From assembly GCF_014805685.1 (NCBI RefSeq), contig NC_060885.1, positions 19,458,132-19,522,131 of the forward strand: a stretch of DNA of 64,000 nucleotides, in the 5' to 3' direction. Positions 22,717-36,353 of this stretch are shown in pieces. This DNA is from Silurus meridionalis. Its lineage: Eukaryota > Chordata > Actinopteri > Siluriformes > Siluridae. Under the pieces are notes generated by a model that saw nothing but the letters and a program-made list of their open reading frames with translations, searched no databases and had not been told where the DNA came from. The position numbers and the translations under genes are program-made. Numbering within the stretch: the stretch's first letter is position 1; each line of letters starts with the position of its first letter.

Positions 22717-24286
22717 CAAACCGAGGGCGTGGCCGTGTTTTCCTATACACTCACATACTAAATCTGTATTACACATCTAGGAGATTTTTTAGTTTTGCTA
22801 ATATATCTGTCAAATCATAGTCAAATCTAAATCTTCTCTCTCTCTTCCTGTAACATTTTATCTTCTGCGGTTTCAATGTTCACCTGAATTATACAAAAGA
22901 CTACTAGTACCTATAGGCTATTTGTCATGTTTCACAACATTTTTCACAACATTTTCCATGACCAAAGTTCATCTATTCATCTGAATGTTTGCTCACCTTA
23001 AGCTCAATTCTACAAGTTTATGACAGGATGCCTGTTAGCATTCACCAGTTGTTTTGAGTTGGTGAAGGGAGAACTACACTGATAACAGCACTGTGTGAAT
23101 GTATTCAGACACAGGTTCCTGTGACTTCCGAGTTTAGCTATTGTGTGGGTTTCTCACCATGTTTCCAATGACAGGTTTTTTTGGTGCTATTTATCACACA
23201 CAATCACTGGGTCTATGCAAGTCCAGAAGCTCTACTTAATGCTTAATAACTTTTATGTGTAGGTCAAAAATGTTTAGAGCATTGTACTGGGATTGGGATT
23301 TGCACCAGCCGATAAACTACATTTATAGTCGTTTACAGTACTTGATGAACCGATCTGTCAAACTCAACATCACTGTGGCTTGAGTGGTGGTGTACAGCTT
23401 TTAAAAAGGAAGCTCTGATCTATGGTCAGTTCTCAGAAATCCATGACTGGGAAAAAACACAAATCAGCTACCACATAACCACAGCTGGAAAAAAAATTCA
23501 CCTTCGAATTTACATTAGACCATTGTCTGACCATTTTAATTTGAAGAGATGTCAGACTTTAAAGTGATAGTGCAGTTAAAAAGAAATTCCCTTTAATAAT
23601 TGTTTACTGTACAGATGGAAAAGTGCAGTTGTGTACACAGGAATCTATCAGTTGAAATAAAAAAACGTTATTACTCTTGTCGCATCTCAGTTTAAACACC
23701 TTCTGCAACACTGAAGCTGCTGGCTGGCCTGATCAGTCCCCATGTTACACTCTCTATAATATTTACCTGTTATCATAATATATAGTGTGTTTTTTGGTCT
23801 CTAATTTAAGAGTTCAATTTAAAATACATTTATTCCAGAAAGAATTCATGACTTTTTGCAATCTTTTTGCGTGTTCTATTGAGGTAAAAATAAATGGCAG
23901 AATATTTTAGACCATCTTTAACACAGTCTGTGTTGTCTTGCTCACATCTCTGTTTTTTCGCACCTTTTTTTTTTCCTCACCTCGTTGCTTTCTGCATGTG
24001 TTTGAATGTGAGGAGGTAAAAAGTGAAGTGGTAAACAGCTCCTTGAAGCATTATAACTAGTGATCAATTTAATCCTTACCGTAAAATGGCAGAAATGTAC
24101 CATTGCATTTGTTAACGAAAAAACCCAGCATATGTATTTATATATACGCATTTTTTTAAATAAGGTTTGTTGTAGTTTTTTTTTGTAGTTTCGCTTTCAC
24201 GCATGTTTTTTCTCTTTGCCATATGCCAAAGCTTATTTCAATAAGCATGTAATATATTTGATTCTGTTTTCATTCCAGAATAAAAA

Positions 24287-27200
24287 ATGAGTTATCCTGG
24301 TTATCCTCCTCAGTCCGGTGGTTATCCTCCTCAGGGTGGTGGCTACCCTCAACAGGCTGGTGGATATCCTCCCCAGCCAGGTATGTATCCTCAGCAAGCG
24401 GGAGGATACCCTCCTCAAGCGGGAGGATACCCTCCTCAAGCGGGAGGATACCCTTCTCAAACAGGGGGAGGATACCCACCCCAACCTGGTGCTTACCCAA
24501 GCCAGCCAGGAGCTTTTCCTCTCCTACCTCCAGGTACGTCATTCTTGGAGTAACACAGCATTATAAAGCTTCAACTGGAATTCTTACGTCAGCTCATCAT
24601 AAATAGCACAATGTTGGTGGAAACCTCTGCTAGTAGATGACTCATTTTCTCTGCTAGCTTGTAGATCCGGATGACTGAAAGACCTGTTTGTTTGGCCAGG
24701 CCTCATCATATGGATTATACTAAGCAATTGTGCATTTCACTACAGTGTCTGTTGGGAGTAAGCATGAGCATTGCTGCTTAGAGTGTCATAGTTTCCTAAC
24801 ATGGGTGTATCAAGTCATGAACTTGTGTGACAGGTTTATATTCAAAGTAAACATAAGATGTACTGTATTATATTATTGTCATGCATTTTGTTTATGATTT
24901 AATATCTGTCTGTCTTTAAACATTTCTATTTACCATTTGAGGTGTGTATTTTGTTTAAAATGTAGCATATAGTGAATGCTGAATGCTTTGGTAACTCTTT
25001 GGGTTTGATGGTGGTTTTGAGGTTTTGCTTACGATGCATGGTTTTATCCAATGTGGCTTGTTTTTCGGATTTGACTGCTTTATCTTATAAAAGAGCAGCA
25101 CAGAAGCTGTTACTGGTACAGAGTTGTAAGATCTGTCAAGTGGTAAACTGATTGTGATGCACAACAAGAACTGCATTTATTTCACCCTTTTACCTTAATT
25201 AACTATACTGATAGCTATCCTATGGAAGTTTAAAATAGTTTGATGGCATTTTGCAGGTGGATGGGGAGCCCCTGGTGCTCCGGGCATGCCTGGATTTAAT
25301 GCAAGCAACTTGCCTGCAATGGTAAGTTACATTTTAGTGATAATAATGTTCTGAAATTCCATACAGATACTGTATAGATAATGTTAGATCATTTCTAGCT
25401 CATGTCTATGGAAAGACTTGAAGTGTGTTATTCCACTTGAACCATAGTGATTTGCAAAATATTACTATTTATAATTTGTTAATGAATTACTAATCACCTT
25501 TTACATGTTTATGTTTGCACATAATGTTATGCCTAAACATTATATTGTTTTCTTAGCAACTTCCACTGTATTTTCTTTTTTGAAGTGGAAAAAAAAGCTT
25601 TTCATTTTATAAAAAAAAGAAAGAAAAATTAATGCATTATTGCTCCTAGATTATGTTAAATTGTTAGAATAAAAACGATAACGTATTCAAACAAGTGCAT
25701 TGATATAACATACCTCCTTTCTTATAAGCTTTTAGAATTGAACTGATCTGTGGTATAATTGCAATAAATGCATTGTTTTCTCTTTGAAATGTTTTGTTTT
25801 GGTGTTACAGTAGAGACAATAAGTATTCTTTTGTTGTACCAATCATCTAATGCACATTGAATTTAAATAGTTTCCCCATTTGTGATGCAGATTTACGACC
25901 TTTGAGAATTTAGTGAAGTTAAACATCTTTCTTTTCATGGGTCAAGCCAGAGCTCAATACAGTACATTCTTCATTTTCTTTATTGACGTCTTTGCATACT
26001 TGTGCTTCCATACCCAAGTGCTTAATATTGAATAATGTTAATGTAAAATGTTATTATATACATGTAATTACTAAAAGGTCTTTATTTATAGGTATTAATA
26101 TATTAAAAAGCCAAGTGATAAGATTTATTAAAACTGCCAGTTTGATAAATTGTTCTTAGCCACAGACTCTCTTGTCTGAAATCCCTGGCTTAATCCTGAC
26201 ACATTCTCTCTAGATAACTGCAGGATGATCTCTAATCTTTGCTTTTTAATAGGAAAAAAAAACATTTCTGTCCAAAACATTTCTGTGCCTCCTTGCTTAC
26301 CAAGTTACTGCATGCTTCTACTCATGAAATCCTAGTCATCCATCACCTTCTGCTGATGTGCTCATTGTTTCCCTTCTCCTTTACTGTGATACTGCTTTTA
26401 AAATTATAGATACATAAGATTAGAACATATTTGTGTTTCTGTTCTCTCTTCTTTTGTTGTTATTCTTTGCAAAGCGCTAACTTAATATCAAATACTGAAA
26501 TGTACATGCTAAGAACACAGTTTCATCTCATAATACCTATGTAATCATTCAAACTGCATGTATGTCCATGTGATTATTTCAAAGCTGTGTATTTTGAATC
26601 ATTCATCGCACGCCCTCCTGTGAATTGTCCAGCTTGCGCTTTGCTCTGTGCTCTTTTCATTGCCTTTAAATTCTTTCATCACAGGCAAATCAGATCTCTG
26701 CTTCTTTGGGACTTAATCCAAATCCACAAATGTTCCCTCAAGTTCCCACTGGTGGTCCTGCATCCTACCCTAACCAACAGCCCTTTGGCCTGTCCCCTCA
26801 GCCAGGAGGAGCCATGCCCCAGGCACCAGGAATGGGATATCCAGGAGGGCCAGCTCCGGGCCAGCCCATGCCAGGCTACCCACAAGCCCCGTCTCCCAAT
26901 CCTTCAATGCCGGGCTACCCACAAGCCCCATCACCTAATCCCTCCATGCCAGGTTATCCACAAGCCCCAGGTGCCAATCCATCCATGTCTGGCTACCCAC
27001 AAGGTCCATCACTTACTCCGTCCGTACCTAACTACCCAAACGTGCCTGCTACCAATCCGTCCATGCCCACATATGGAGGAGGAGCTCCAATGGTTCCTGC
27101 TATTAATGTAAGAATATAAAATTTTTCGCAAAATGTAAAGGATACATTTTTTCAATGTTGAACATTGTATAAACCTGTCCTTCTATATTATTGTTTATGT

Positions 27201-30200
27201 AATTAGCGTGGATTCAGAGGAACCATCCCAGATTTTCCTGGAGCAGACCCATTAAAAGATGTTGAAGTTCTTAGGAAGGCCATGAAGGGCTTTGGTGACT
27301 GTCTTATATACACTTGTTTTTAGCTTGCACGTTGAACAACCTTTTAACATATTCCACTGCATTTTTTTCTGTACATTTAGATTTTTAGGAATTGTAAACT
27401 CTATAACTCTCTGTATGTGATAAATATGTAACTTAAACTTGAGAAGAGGTTCAAGTGAATGTCTGACTTTACACAGACAATAGGATATCCATGAATTCTG
27501 AATTTGACATGTTTTAACAGGTACTGATGAGCAGGCTATAATTAATCTTCTTGGTAGCCGCTCTAACAGGCAGCGTGTACCTCTGCTGGTTACATACAAG
27601 ACTGCTTATGGAAAGGTAATTCTCATATTTATTGTAACAAAATTCTATAACTTATTGATTACTACACTATATTTACTGCTTAAATGCCTTTTTATTTCAT
27701 TTCACTGAACATATTAGTGTTAAGACAGAGAACTGTAATTCAGTAGTTTGACTAAAATATAAAGATTACAACTGCAGCTGATCATCAAAAAAAACTTTTT
27801 TCCCCCCAGGACTTAGTTAAGGATCTGAAGTCTGAGCTTTCTGGAAACTTTGAGAAGTTGGTTTTGGCGATGTTGAAGACTTCTGCCCAATTTGATGCAT
27901 CCGAGCTGAAAGAGGCCATCAAGGTTTGTATATAAATTTGGGGTTAAAATCTGTTGGATTTATTCATTTATTTATTTATTATTAATTTTATTTTATACCA
28001 CTGTGTACAATGTTTCCACTGATGTTATTTCAAAGTTTTTCATTTTTAATAAATAAAGCCATAATATCTATAAGGAGCATTATTTCAACCACAAATTCTA
28101 TATTTATTTTTAAAATAAAACTGCATCATGAGTAGGTTATTGTTATTAATGTTGATGTTGTTAGTCTTTAGATGTGTTAAGTAACTTACCGCAGTACACA
28201 GTAGGAGGAATGTATATATTAGGGATGCACCGAATATTCGGCCACCGAAAATTTTCGGCCAAAAATGGCCCAAAAGTGCATGTTTTAGAAACAGTTTGTT
28301 GTGATGACGCAAACAGAAACCGCAGCCGGCACGTGCATGTCTGAAGCAACATGTCTGCGGTGTGGACGTATTTCAGTATATCTGAGAAAGACCCACAGAT
28401 AGCGATTTGCAAAACATGTAATGCCGAAATTTCGTCTGCAAAGACTTTCTCCACGTCGGGTTTAATTTATCACCTGAGATCCTGATCGCTATGCTGAATA
28501 TGAGAGAAACGCGGCACAGAAAAGCAAAACCCCTCCGAGCACGCGCACTCCGTCTGTGGCGGATGTTTTTAAAAGGCAGGAAGTTTCCCAGTGATATTGT
28601 TGTATTGTTGTATCTTTAAGCAGTTGCACTTGTTCTAAATGCACTTTGTTTTTATGAAAGAACATATTTAATTTTACAACCTTTCAGCAGGCCAGAGGGC
28701 CTGTACATTATTATTTAATATGTGCATTGTTGCAATGTGCTATAAATAAATATTTTCATAATTTGTAATTGATTTATTCTTTGAAACTTTGATATTAATT
28801 TATGCAATTGAAATGCCTTGATTTTAGTAAGTTTAGTACACAGTCATAGCCATAAATGCAATGGTAATTATAATTGGCATAATTTCTTTCGGTGTTTCGG
28901 TTTTCGGCCTTGCTTTCCTTTTTTTCGGTTTCGGCCCAGAATTTTCATTTCGGTGCATCCCTAGTATATATCAGTGTTATCATTTAATGTTTGATTACGT
29001 TTTTGGACAGGGAGCCGGAACTGATGAGGCCTGTTTGATCGAGATCCTGTCCTCACGCACCAATGCAGAGATCAGAGAAATTAATCAAATCTACAAAGCT
29101 GGTTTGTTCCTTTTGTTCTGGTTTGCAATATTACCCTCAAAAATGTAAGACGTGAATATCTCATCATGCATTTTACCTGTGAGGTCTGAAATCAAGCCAG
29201 TTACTGAACTTCAAATGTTTCACAGAAAACAAGAAATCACTGGAGGATGCAATTAGTGGAGATACATCAGGACACTTTCGCAGGCTTCTCATCTCTCTTG
29301 CTCAGGTACTCTAGAGCTTGTTTTTTTAATTTTTTAGCAGTCCTAGAGAAAAATAAATCCTTATATTGATCCTTGTATTTCCATCAGTTGTTTGTGTCTG
29401 CACCAGAACTTTTTAGCAGTTCCTTTTACTGGTTTTGTGTTAATAATTTATTCAACTCAAAGTATTTACAATATTGCTGCAATATTTCCAACTATCATAT
29501 TAAAACATCTCAATCTTAATTTAATTTTTTTTTTTTTACCTTAAAGGGCAATCGTGATGAGAGAGAGAATGTGGACATCTCATTAGCTAAACAAGATGCT
29601 CAGGTAAGACATTTCCTTTTTTTTTTTGTTTATTTTAACTTTCCTGTATTTTATTCTGAAGCTGACATTACAACTACACCATGTTCACACTGTATTCTTC
29701 TTAAGACTCTGTATCAGGCTGGGGAAAATAAACTGGGCACAGATGAGTCCAAGTTTAATGCCATCCTGTGTGCTCGAAGCAAATCTCACCTTAGAGCAGG
29801 TAAAATCATAATATTTGCAACATTCTGACAATAAGAGAGATATTTATTCCATATTGTTATAAAAGCAAATGTAAACATCATCCAAGGTTTTTGACAGTTT
29901 GTTTTGTCACTACACTTCCTTAAAATCAAGCTTTTTTTTTAACACTGATAGTTCACCACAGCTATATCTTTACTGGATAAACCACAGTCTGTTTCCCGAT
30001 TTTCCTTGTATGAGTGCTGGTTAAAAACACTATACCAGTGGAAAATGTTGGTTTGTTTTCATGAACACCTCGAAATAATTATTGTCACACTTTTATGTCC
30101 AACCAGTTCTATAGTTCTTTCAAAATAAAATGGCTTCCTCAACTTCTCTAAAGATATAAATGTATATTTTAATGTCTAAAATGTTGATAGATATCAATAC

Positions 30201-33200
30201 AAAAGTAGAAATCAAACAGCTTAAACAAGAAAAAGTCTAAAAGTCATAGTTTAAGGTAATTTGTTTTAAAATATCACTATGCAAGGCTTGTTTTGTTATT
30301 AAAAAGATCATTATTAGTGGTGATGGAACAGATTAACTTTAACAATTATACTTTTAGCTGAGCAACATTAGTCTTTGTTCTAATAAAGAATTATTCAATA
30401 GATTAGTCATATTTATAGATTATATAAAGTAAGCAACAGTAGAAGTACAATCATACATATCATTGTTAATTATTAGTGTGTTAAAGAAAATGGGCAATAA
30501 CCAAACATACACACAGCAGGTGGTACTTGTCGTCATATGCATGTTTATTTGATGGTTTTTTTTCCGTACCTGGAATTGAAATGTGGAAATCATAACACCG
30601 TTGCTAAAACAGTCAAATAGTGTTTATTAATTATCCAAGGACCAGCATGACACCAGAGTTTCCAAACAAAGTGGTGAATTCTGGGGTTGTTGGGGGATTT
30701 TCTAGGTATAAACAACAAACTGTGGATCCTTTTTTTTTTTTTTGTCTATCAGCTTTTGTTCATATATAATTTTACCCAAAAAAAATGCCTCAATTTTACA
30801 AATAAAGAAAAAAGCATGTATTCACAGTATAAAGGTCACTGCCATTCATGCTCAGTGCCATAACTGAAGCAAATCTCTTGTTTTTTTATATTTATGTCAA
30901 GGCAGCATGTGCCAGCGGAGTGTTTTTCGACATGGTTAAAATTTCATGAACTGTGTGTTTGCGTACGCAGTGTTCCAGGAATACCAGCATATGTGCGGCC
31001 GAGACATTCAGAAGAGTATTGAGAGGGAAATGTCTGGAGATCTGGAGAGTGGCATGTTGGCTGTTGGTAAGATGTTTCAACTGTGCTCAGAATGATTCTC
31101 TTAATATGGGTGGAGAATGAAATGACAATATCGTAAATATAAATGTAAATTCTAGAAGAAGAAAAAAAAAAGTTTTTTGTTGTTGTGGGTTTTTTGTAGT
31201 TTATTTTGTATACACAATGTGTATTTTGTATATATACAGTTACTGGTAGTTTATTAAATACCTCTTAATGCTGTCCATCATGGGCTGATAGAATATTATT
31301 TGAATGTGGACATGAGCAAAGCAGTGATATGATCGTGGGTGCTACCCGGGTGGCAACAATGCTGGTATTTTAAAACACTTCCTTTACTGGCAACTTTGTT
31401 GCTCCAGCTTGTTGTATAGTTTAAAAATACAACTAATGTTTATTCAGAATGAATTTCTTTTATTGTTCTCTTTTCACATTTGATCTGTGAACTGTATACA
31501 ATGTGTACCTATGATTTACTGCTTAAATGGCCAATTAATATAGGTATCACCTAGGTGTACCTAATAAACTGCCACATAAGAGTATGTCATGGAATAGATT
31601 ATACAGTATGAATGTCATGGTGAAGTCAATTGTCTTTCTTCTTCTTCTTCTTTCGGCGGCTGCCGTTAGGGGTCGCCACAGCAAATCACCTGTCTCCATA
31701 CTACTCTGTCCTCTTCATCTGCCTCTTTCAAACCAACTACTGCATGTCTTCCTTCACCACATCCATAAACTTTTTCTTTGGCCTTCCTCTTTTCCTCCTT
31801 CCTGGTGACTCCAGCATTCTCCTAACGATATACCCCATGTCCCTCCTCTGCATATGTCCAAACCATCTTAATCTCGCCTCCATCACTTTGTCCCTCTAAT
31901 AAAATAATTTCTAATCCTGTCCATCCTCTTCACTCCCAATAAAAATCTCAACATCTTCAGCTCTGCTACCTCCAGCTCCACCTCCTGTCTTTTACTCAAT
32001 GCCACTGTCTTTAAACCATACATCGCAGGTCTCACCACAGTCCTATAAACCTTCCCTTTCACTCTTGCAGATACTCTTCTATCACAAATCACTCCTGCCA
32101 CTCTTCTCCACCCACTCCACCCTGCCTGCACTCTTTTCTTCACTTCTCTAACACAATCTTTTAGAAAAACAATTCACATTCATTGTGACAATGTTAACTG
32201 TATTGTGTTTTTCCAATTGTCCTCTACCCTGCTATCCACTCTCAGGCAAAGGGTAATATGCAAAATTATTTCAAATAAAAAAATGTTACTGAGTTCATCA
32301 CCACTGTGATTGACATACTCTTTGTCACATGTTGCTGTGCTGTGCTCAATTTGTAATGCATGGTCTGTGTGTTTCTGTGAGTCGTCATATTTAGAGTGTA
32401 TGTTTTCTCTACATCTCTGTTGGACGAGTTTTAAACTTGCTTACTTGTTTTTTTTCTCCTCACAGTATTATAAGCCACTTTGGTGTCTCTTTCTCCATCC
32501 AGTCGATCATCATTGTATAATTGTTGTATTTGTGATTGACACTATACTGGAAAATATTTGTACATGTCAAAATTAAAATGTCTGTCTGCAGTGAAGTGCA
32601 TTAAAGACACACCAGCCTACTTTGCTGAGAGACTCCACAAAGCCATGAAGGTAAGAGACTTCATTCGAAGGCTGGGCAACTTGGGACAAAAACGTCTGCT
32701 GCTAAATAATTTCAACAACCCGTGTCCTAGCTGTGCAAGTAAAGATAAAATGTTTGTTGTGTGCAGGGATTAGGAACCAAAGACCGCACTCTGATCCGCA
32801 TCATGGTGTCCCGCTCAGAGGTCGACATGCTGGACATCCGCCAGGCATACCTGAAGATGTATGGCAAGTCTCTCTACACGGATATTTCTGTAAGTCATTT
32901 GTTTCTCTAATGCTCCAGCATCCTCAGTTCTCTTAATAACTTAATGTGTCTTTCTGTTCATTTAGCAAATGCATACAATACATTTATATTATATGTTAAA
33001 TTAGTTTAACATATCATAGGATACACCAGGAAAATTGTTACTGTGATCATATAAAAATAAAAATGTCTATGTTGTTTCATTATTTAATATGTGCAATTTT
33101 GTTATGATTCCCAAATCTAATTTACAATCACTTCTGTTCAAGTTCATTGCAAAATAAAATGATTCGGCCAAGCTGTAATAGGGTTGGTCATAAATTTGCG

Positions 33201-33306
33201 TATGTGTGTGAGGTATTTTAATAAAGAATGATTTCTGGGTTCGCAGGGAGACACTTCTGGGGATTACAAGAAATTGCTTTTGAAGCTTTGCGGAGGAAGT
33301 GATTAA
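24287..33306 (+). CDS. anxa11: annexin A11 (complete, 14 coding exons)
   Basis: Annexin A11 is a Ca2+-dependent phospholipid-binding protein; mammalian ANXA11 tethers RNA granules to lysosomes through its disordered N-terminus. Coding exons: 24287-24533, 25257-25321, 26685-27107, 27207-27294, 27521-27615, 27810-27923, 29011-29101, 29226-29305, 29547-29603, 29706-29799, 30971-31066, 32592-32650, 32767-32889, 33247-33306. They join to 1692 nt, 563 aa (human 505). Residues 1-245 are a G/Y/P/Q-rich low-complexity region; the rest is the four-repeat annexin core with calcium loops GFGTDE, GAGTDE, LGTDES and [25 protein letters not shown] and the C-terminus [19 protein letters not shown] match ANXA11 rather than ANXA7, which also has a GYP-rich N-terminus. 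Whether it is the a or b teleost paralogue cannot be decided. All introns are GT-AG. Confidence 0.95.
24395..24457 (+). repeat. anxa11: 21-bp coding tandem repeat in anxa11 exon 2
   Basis: Three near-identical copies of caagcgggaggataccctcct encode QAGGYPP (the third reads PS). They continue a more diverged GGYPPQ array from the start of the exon. Such low-complexity repeats are usual at the N-terminus of this annexin. Confidence 0.9.
26874..27068 (+). repeat. anxa11: 39-bp coding minisatellite in anxa11 exon 4
   Basis: Five consecutive 39-bp units encode the 13-residue unit [13 protein letters not shown]. The first two encode identical peptides; units 3-5 drift progressively ([39 protein letters not shown]). 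The array occupies 65 of the 141 codons of the exon and keeps frame. Confidence 0.95.
28220..28963 (+). mobile_element. non-autonomous hAT element with intact 8-bp target duplication, anxa11 intron 7
   Basis: The inverted ends tagggatgcaccgaa / ttcggtgcatcccta are flanked by an identical 8-bp duplication, gtatatat (28212-28219 and 28964-28971), the hallmark of hAT insertion. From 28351 the + strand reads the N-terminal BED-type zinc finger of a hAT transposase ([20 protein letters not shown]...GLIYHLRS) before a stop. The catalytic part is absent; 744 bp in all. Confidence 0.92.
31635..32163 (-). mobile_element. 5'-truncated LINE fragment, anxa11 intron 12
   Basis: Same family as 12720-13324 (shared 3' block ggtcgccacagc...ctgtctccatac). 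The minus strand encodes the C-terminal part of the LINE polyprotein ([16 protein letters not shown], then [20 protein letters not shown]). The 3' end carries a (GAA)n tail at about 31637-31658. It is antisense to anxa11. Confidence 0.85.
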
Positions 33307-33985
33307 GAAGATGCAGCTTTTGTCACATCGAAAAGATAAAACAAGAATTGTGCCTCACACAGCATTCATACAAAATATATGTTTATACTCTAAAAATGTT
33401 CTTATATGCAATTGCATGTTGTTGCCATACTTATAGAGATATTGCATAATGTCACGTATCAACGTCTGTGCTGTATTTTTATACAAATCTTTATTTTATG
33501 GAAAGAAGCCCATTTTTCTTTCTTTAATATTACTGTTATGCTGAGTACATTATATAATACGAAAATAGGTAAAATCGTTTGGATCTCACTATGCACTGTT
33601 CTGTTTTTCCTAATTGCGCTGATTCAATCTTTTTTTAATTTTTGATACAGTACCGATTATCAAGATGCTGATAGCCAATACTGATCCCATGCAAGATTAT
33701 TTTGTTCATGTCATGTGAAATATCAAGAATTTAATGGCAGGATGTCTTTTATTTGAGTCCTGGGTTTATGTGCCAAAATCTGTGCCAGTGCAAGTCAAGT
33801 CAACTTTATAAGAAATCGTCAGGTCTAATAAAACAAGTCACGTCAAGTTAAATCTGATTGATCATTATTACAATATCAGCTATGATACCATCACTCCATA
33901 TCAGACATGTACCTTCCTGTTAAATGATATGTAGAGATTTATACTGTCAGCTTAATACCAAATAAAGATTTTTGTTAAACATGTT
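33307..33985 (+). terminator. anxa11: anxa11 3' UTR and poly(A) signals
   Basis: After the TAA at 33304-33306, AATAAA occurs at 33827-33832 and 33961-33966. The second, followed by a T-rich stretch, gives a 3' UTR of about 670 nt. Confidence 0.6.
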
Positions 33986-35810
33986 CAGGAATTACAAAAC
34001 AACACCATTAACTAGAACGGGTCAGCAGAGCCTTTGCTCTGGCCTGCAGTTACACCACTTCTGAGTCGCTTTTGCTGTAGTTTGGGATTTTCGTGTCCAT
34101 AGTAAATGGAAGTTAGCGCATGTTTTAATGGGTTAGAAACAAGATGTAATGTGATATACTGCATATTTTTTGCTTTACATTTTTACTTGTGTATTGGTTT
34201 TGTTGTACACTCAAACCAATCACTGGGGGGGGGGACTAAATAAAAAGAGAAATCAGACTTATATGGCTTGTGGTTGGTCTACTGATTTGTTCATATGCTA
34301 TAAATATATACATTGTATGCCTTATCATAGTAAACCACAAAGTCAAAATGAGTTTTCATAGAAGAATTTATAAGAAATGCCTGAAATCATTTAAAACGGT
34401 GCCCCTTCTAATTGACCTTGTGAGTGCAGCTCGAAACATCCCTCAAATATGCGCCCCATTCTGGTTCATCTTTTACTCACACATCATCCACGTAGTCGGA
34501 CCTTTATAAAAGATAAACACCGGATGATGGACTATAATTAAGGTAAATAGATGGTAAAAAGGTAAATGGAGCAGTTTGCTGTCTAACTAGGAATTGAGTA
34601 AAAAGGTTAATAGATGACGTTGTTAGATCACACTATTGGCGCGTTCTTGTTTTGTAAAGCTACCACCAGAGTGCACTGTCACTGTCCTCTAATGGTGAAA
34701 CACATGCCAGATAAATGGGGACACCGCAGTTATGCACTCCAGCAACAAATGCCCATAGATGGGGAGAAAATGGCATTGCTCATATGATGTGCCTGCATGT
34801 GAAATGAGTGATTACATGGGGAAAAACAATGCTTTAGGTGATCACTTAACAAGCTGTGACTTTCATTTAGTTACTATAACAACCAAATATATATATTTCA
34901 TTAAGTCATGTAATTAATTTCAGTATAATAGCCAAAAATCTAGGATTATTAAAGGCTGCTTACAAATCCACTGCAGAAAAGGCGAGTGAGGGATTGTAGT
35001 AATAATGTTTCATGCAGTTAGTTTGGAAATGGAAATTAAACATCTGTGCTGCAATAATCATTACAGTTTAAGAATCATTTAGCCTGTGATTTACTCTTTT
35101 CATTTGGATGTACTTTTTACAAACTATTTCTGCAAATTTTAGATTAATCGGTAGACATAATATTTAAATAGAATGCGGATTATTATTTTTTTGGTTGCTT
35201 TAGCATACATTCTAAATATTTTTGTTGTATTTGTGTATGTGTCTATAGCACATTACAAGAAATGCAAATCAGAGTAAGGCTTTAGAATCGTCACCAAAAC
35301 AGCAAAAAAGAGCACCCACACAATAACTGTACCCTGATGTTCTGTGTACAGTAATGTGATCTGTAATTAGTGGCTGTTAATTATAGCCTGACATTAAACC
35401 AAGAGTGACTGATTCTGTTTGTGCTTCTGCAGTCGGAACATCATCTTGCCGAACAAGTTATTTAAAGTCTATTCTATTCTATTCTATTCTATTCTATTCT
35501 ATTCTATTCTATTCTATTCTATTCTATTCTTACTTATTTATTTCTTTATTATATGATTGAGGAGTTCATGGATTTTAATTGGATTCCTATGTTTAGGAAT
35601 TGATCTAAAGTAACTAAATTCAAATCTTTTGGATGATATATTTATTTAAATAATTCTGTATATCAAAATGGTAGCTAATTAATAATAACATAGTTATATG
35701 AGGTGAGGTAGGTGGTTAGGGCCGGGGAGTTGGTGCTGGAAGTACTGCTATGGAAATATAGCCACCACAAGTGTCCCCTAAACACAGAATTTCCACATCA
35801 TCCCCACATA

Positions 35811-35883
<73 letters not shown>

Positions 35884-36099
35884 CATGGTGCCCATTGAGG
35901 TATTGGCATCCCATCCAAGGTATATCCCTGTCATTCTTCTTGTGTTCTTAGGATTGTCCCTGACCATGGCCAAGGTAAAGTGCTGCACATTTATACAGTT
36001 ATCTAATCAACTAATCATGTGGCAGCAGCACTGTGCAAACAAATAAACAAATGCATAAAATAAATTCATTAAAATACAGTAGCTCAAATTAATCTGGCC
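33986..36099. other. intergenic DNA between anxa11 and dlg5, with microsatellites
   Basis: No exon is seen. It holds a 5-bp (TCTAT)n microsatellite at 35468-35530, a (TG)n array at 35812-35881, and a short decayed dispersed repeat around 35885-35960 (ggcatcccatccaaggtata). Confidence 0.7.
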
Positions 36100-36278
36100 A
36101 TTTTACTTTGACCCCTCTTAACAACAAGGCATTTCCACCCACCCACAGGACTGTCTCTCTTTTTTGTTTTTTGCACCACTTTATATAAACTCTAGACACT
36201 ATCTATGCTGATTTTGACACTGTTACCATATAACTGTCTGATTAGATAACTGCATGAATCTGTAGGTATATATATACA

Positions 36279-36353
<75 letters not shown>

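Noticed and set aside
24270..24542. Minus-strand and shifted ORFs across anxa11 exon 2
   Set aside because: They are shadows of the GYP-repeat coding frame; the + frame from 24287 continues through all downstream exons.
28351..28485. BED zinc-finger ORF as a host gene
   Set aside because: It lies wholly within a hAT element with intact ends and target duplication, stops after the zinc finger, and sits in an anxa11 intron.
35468..35530. Tandem array as a possible CRISPR
   Set aside because: It is a simple 5-bp microsatellite with no spacers, in a vertebrate genome.
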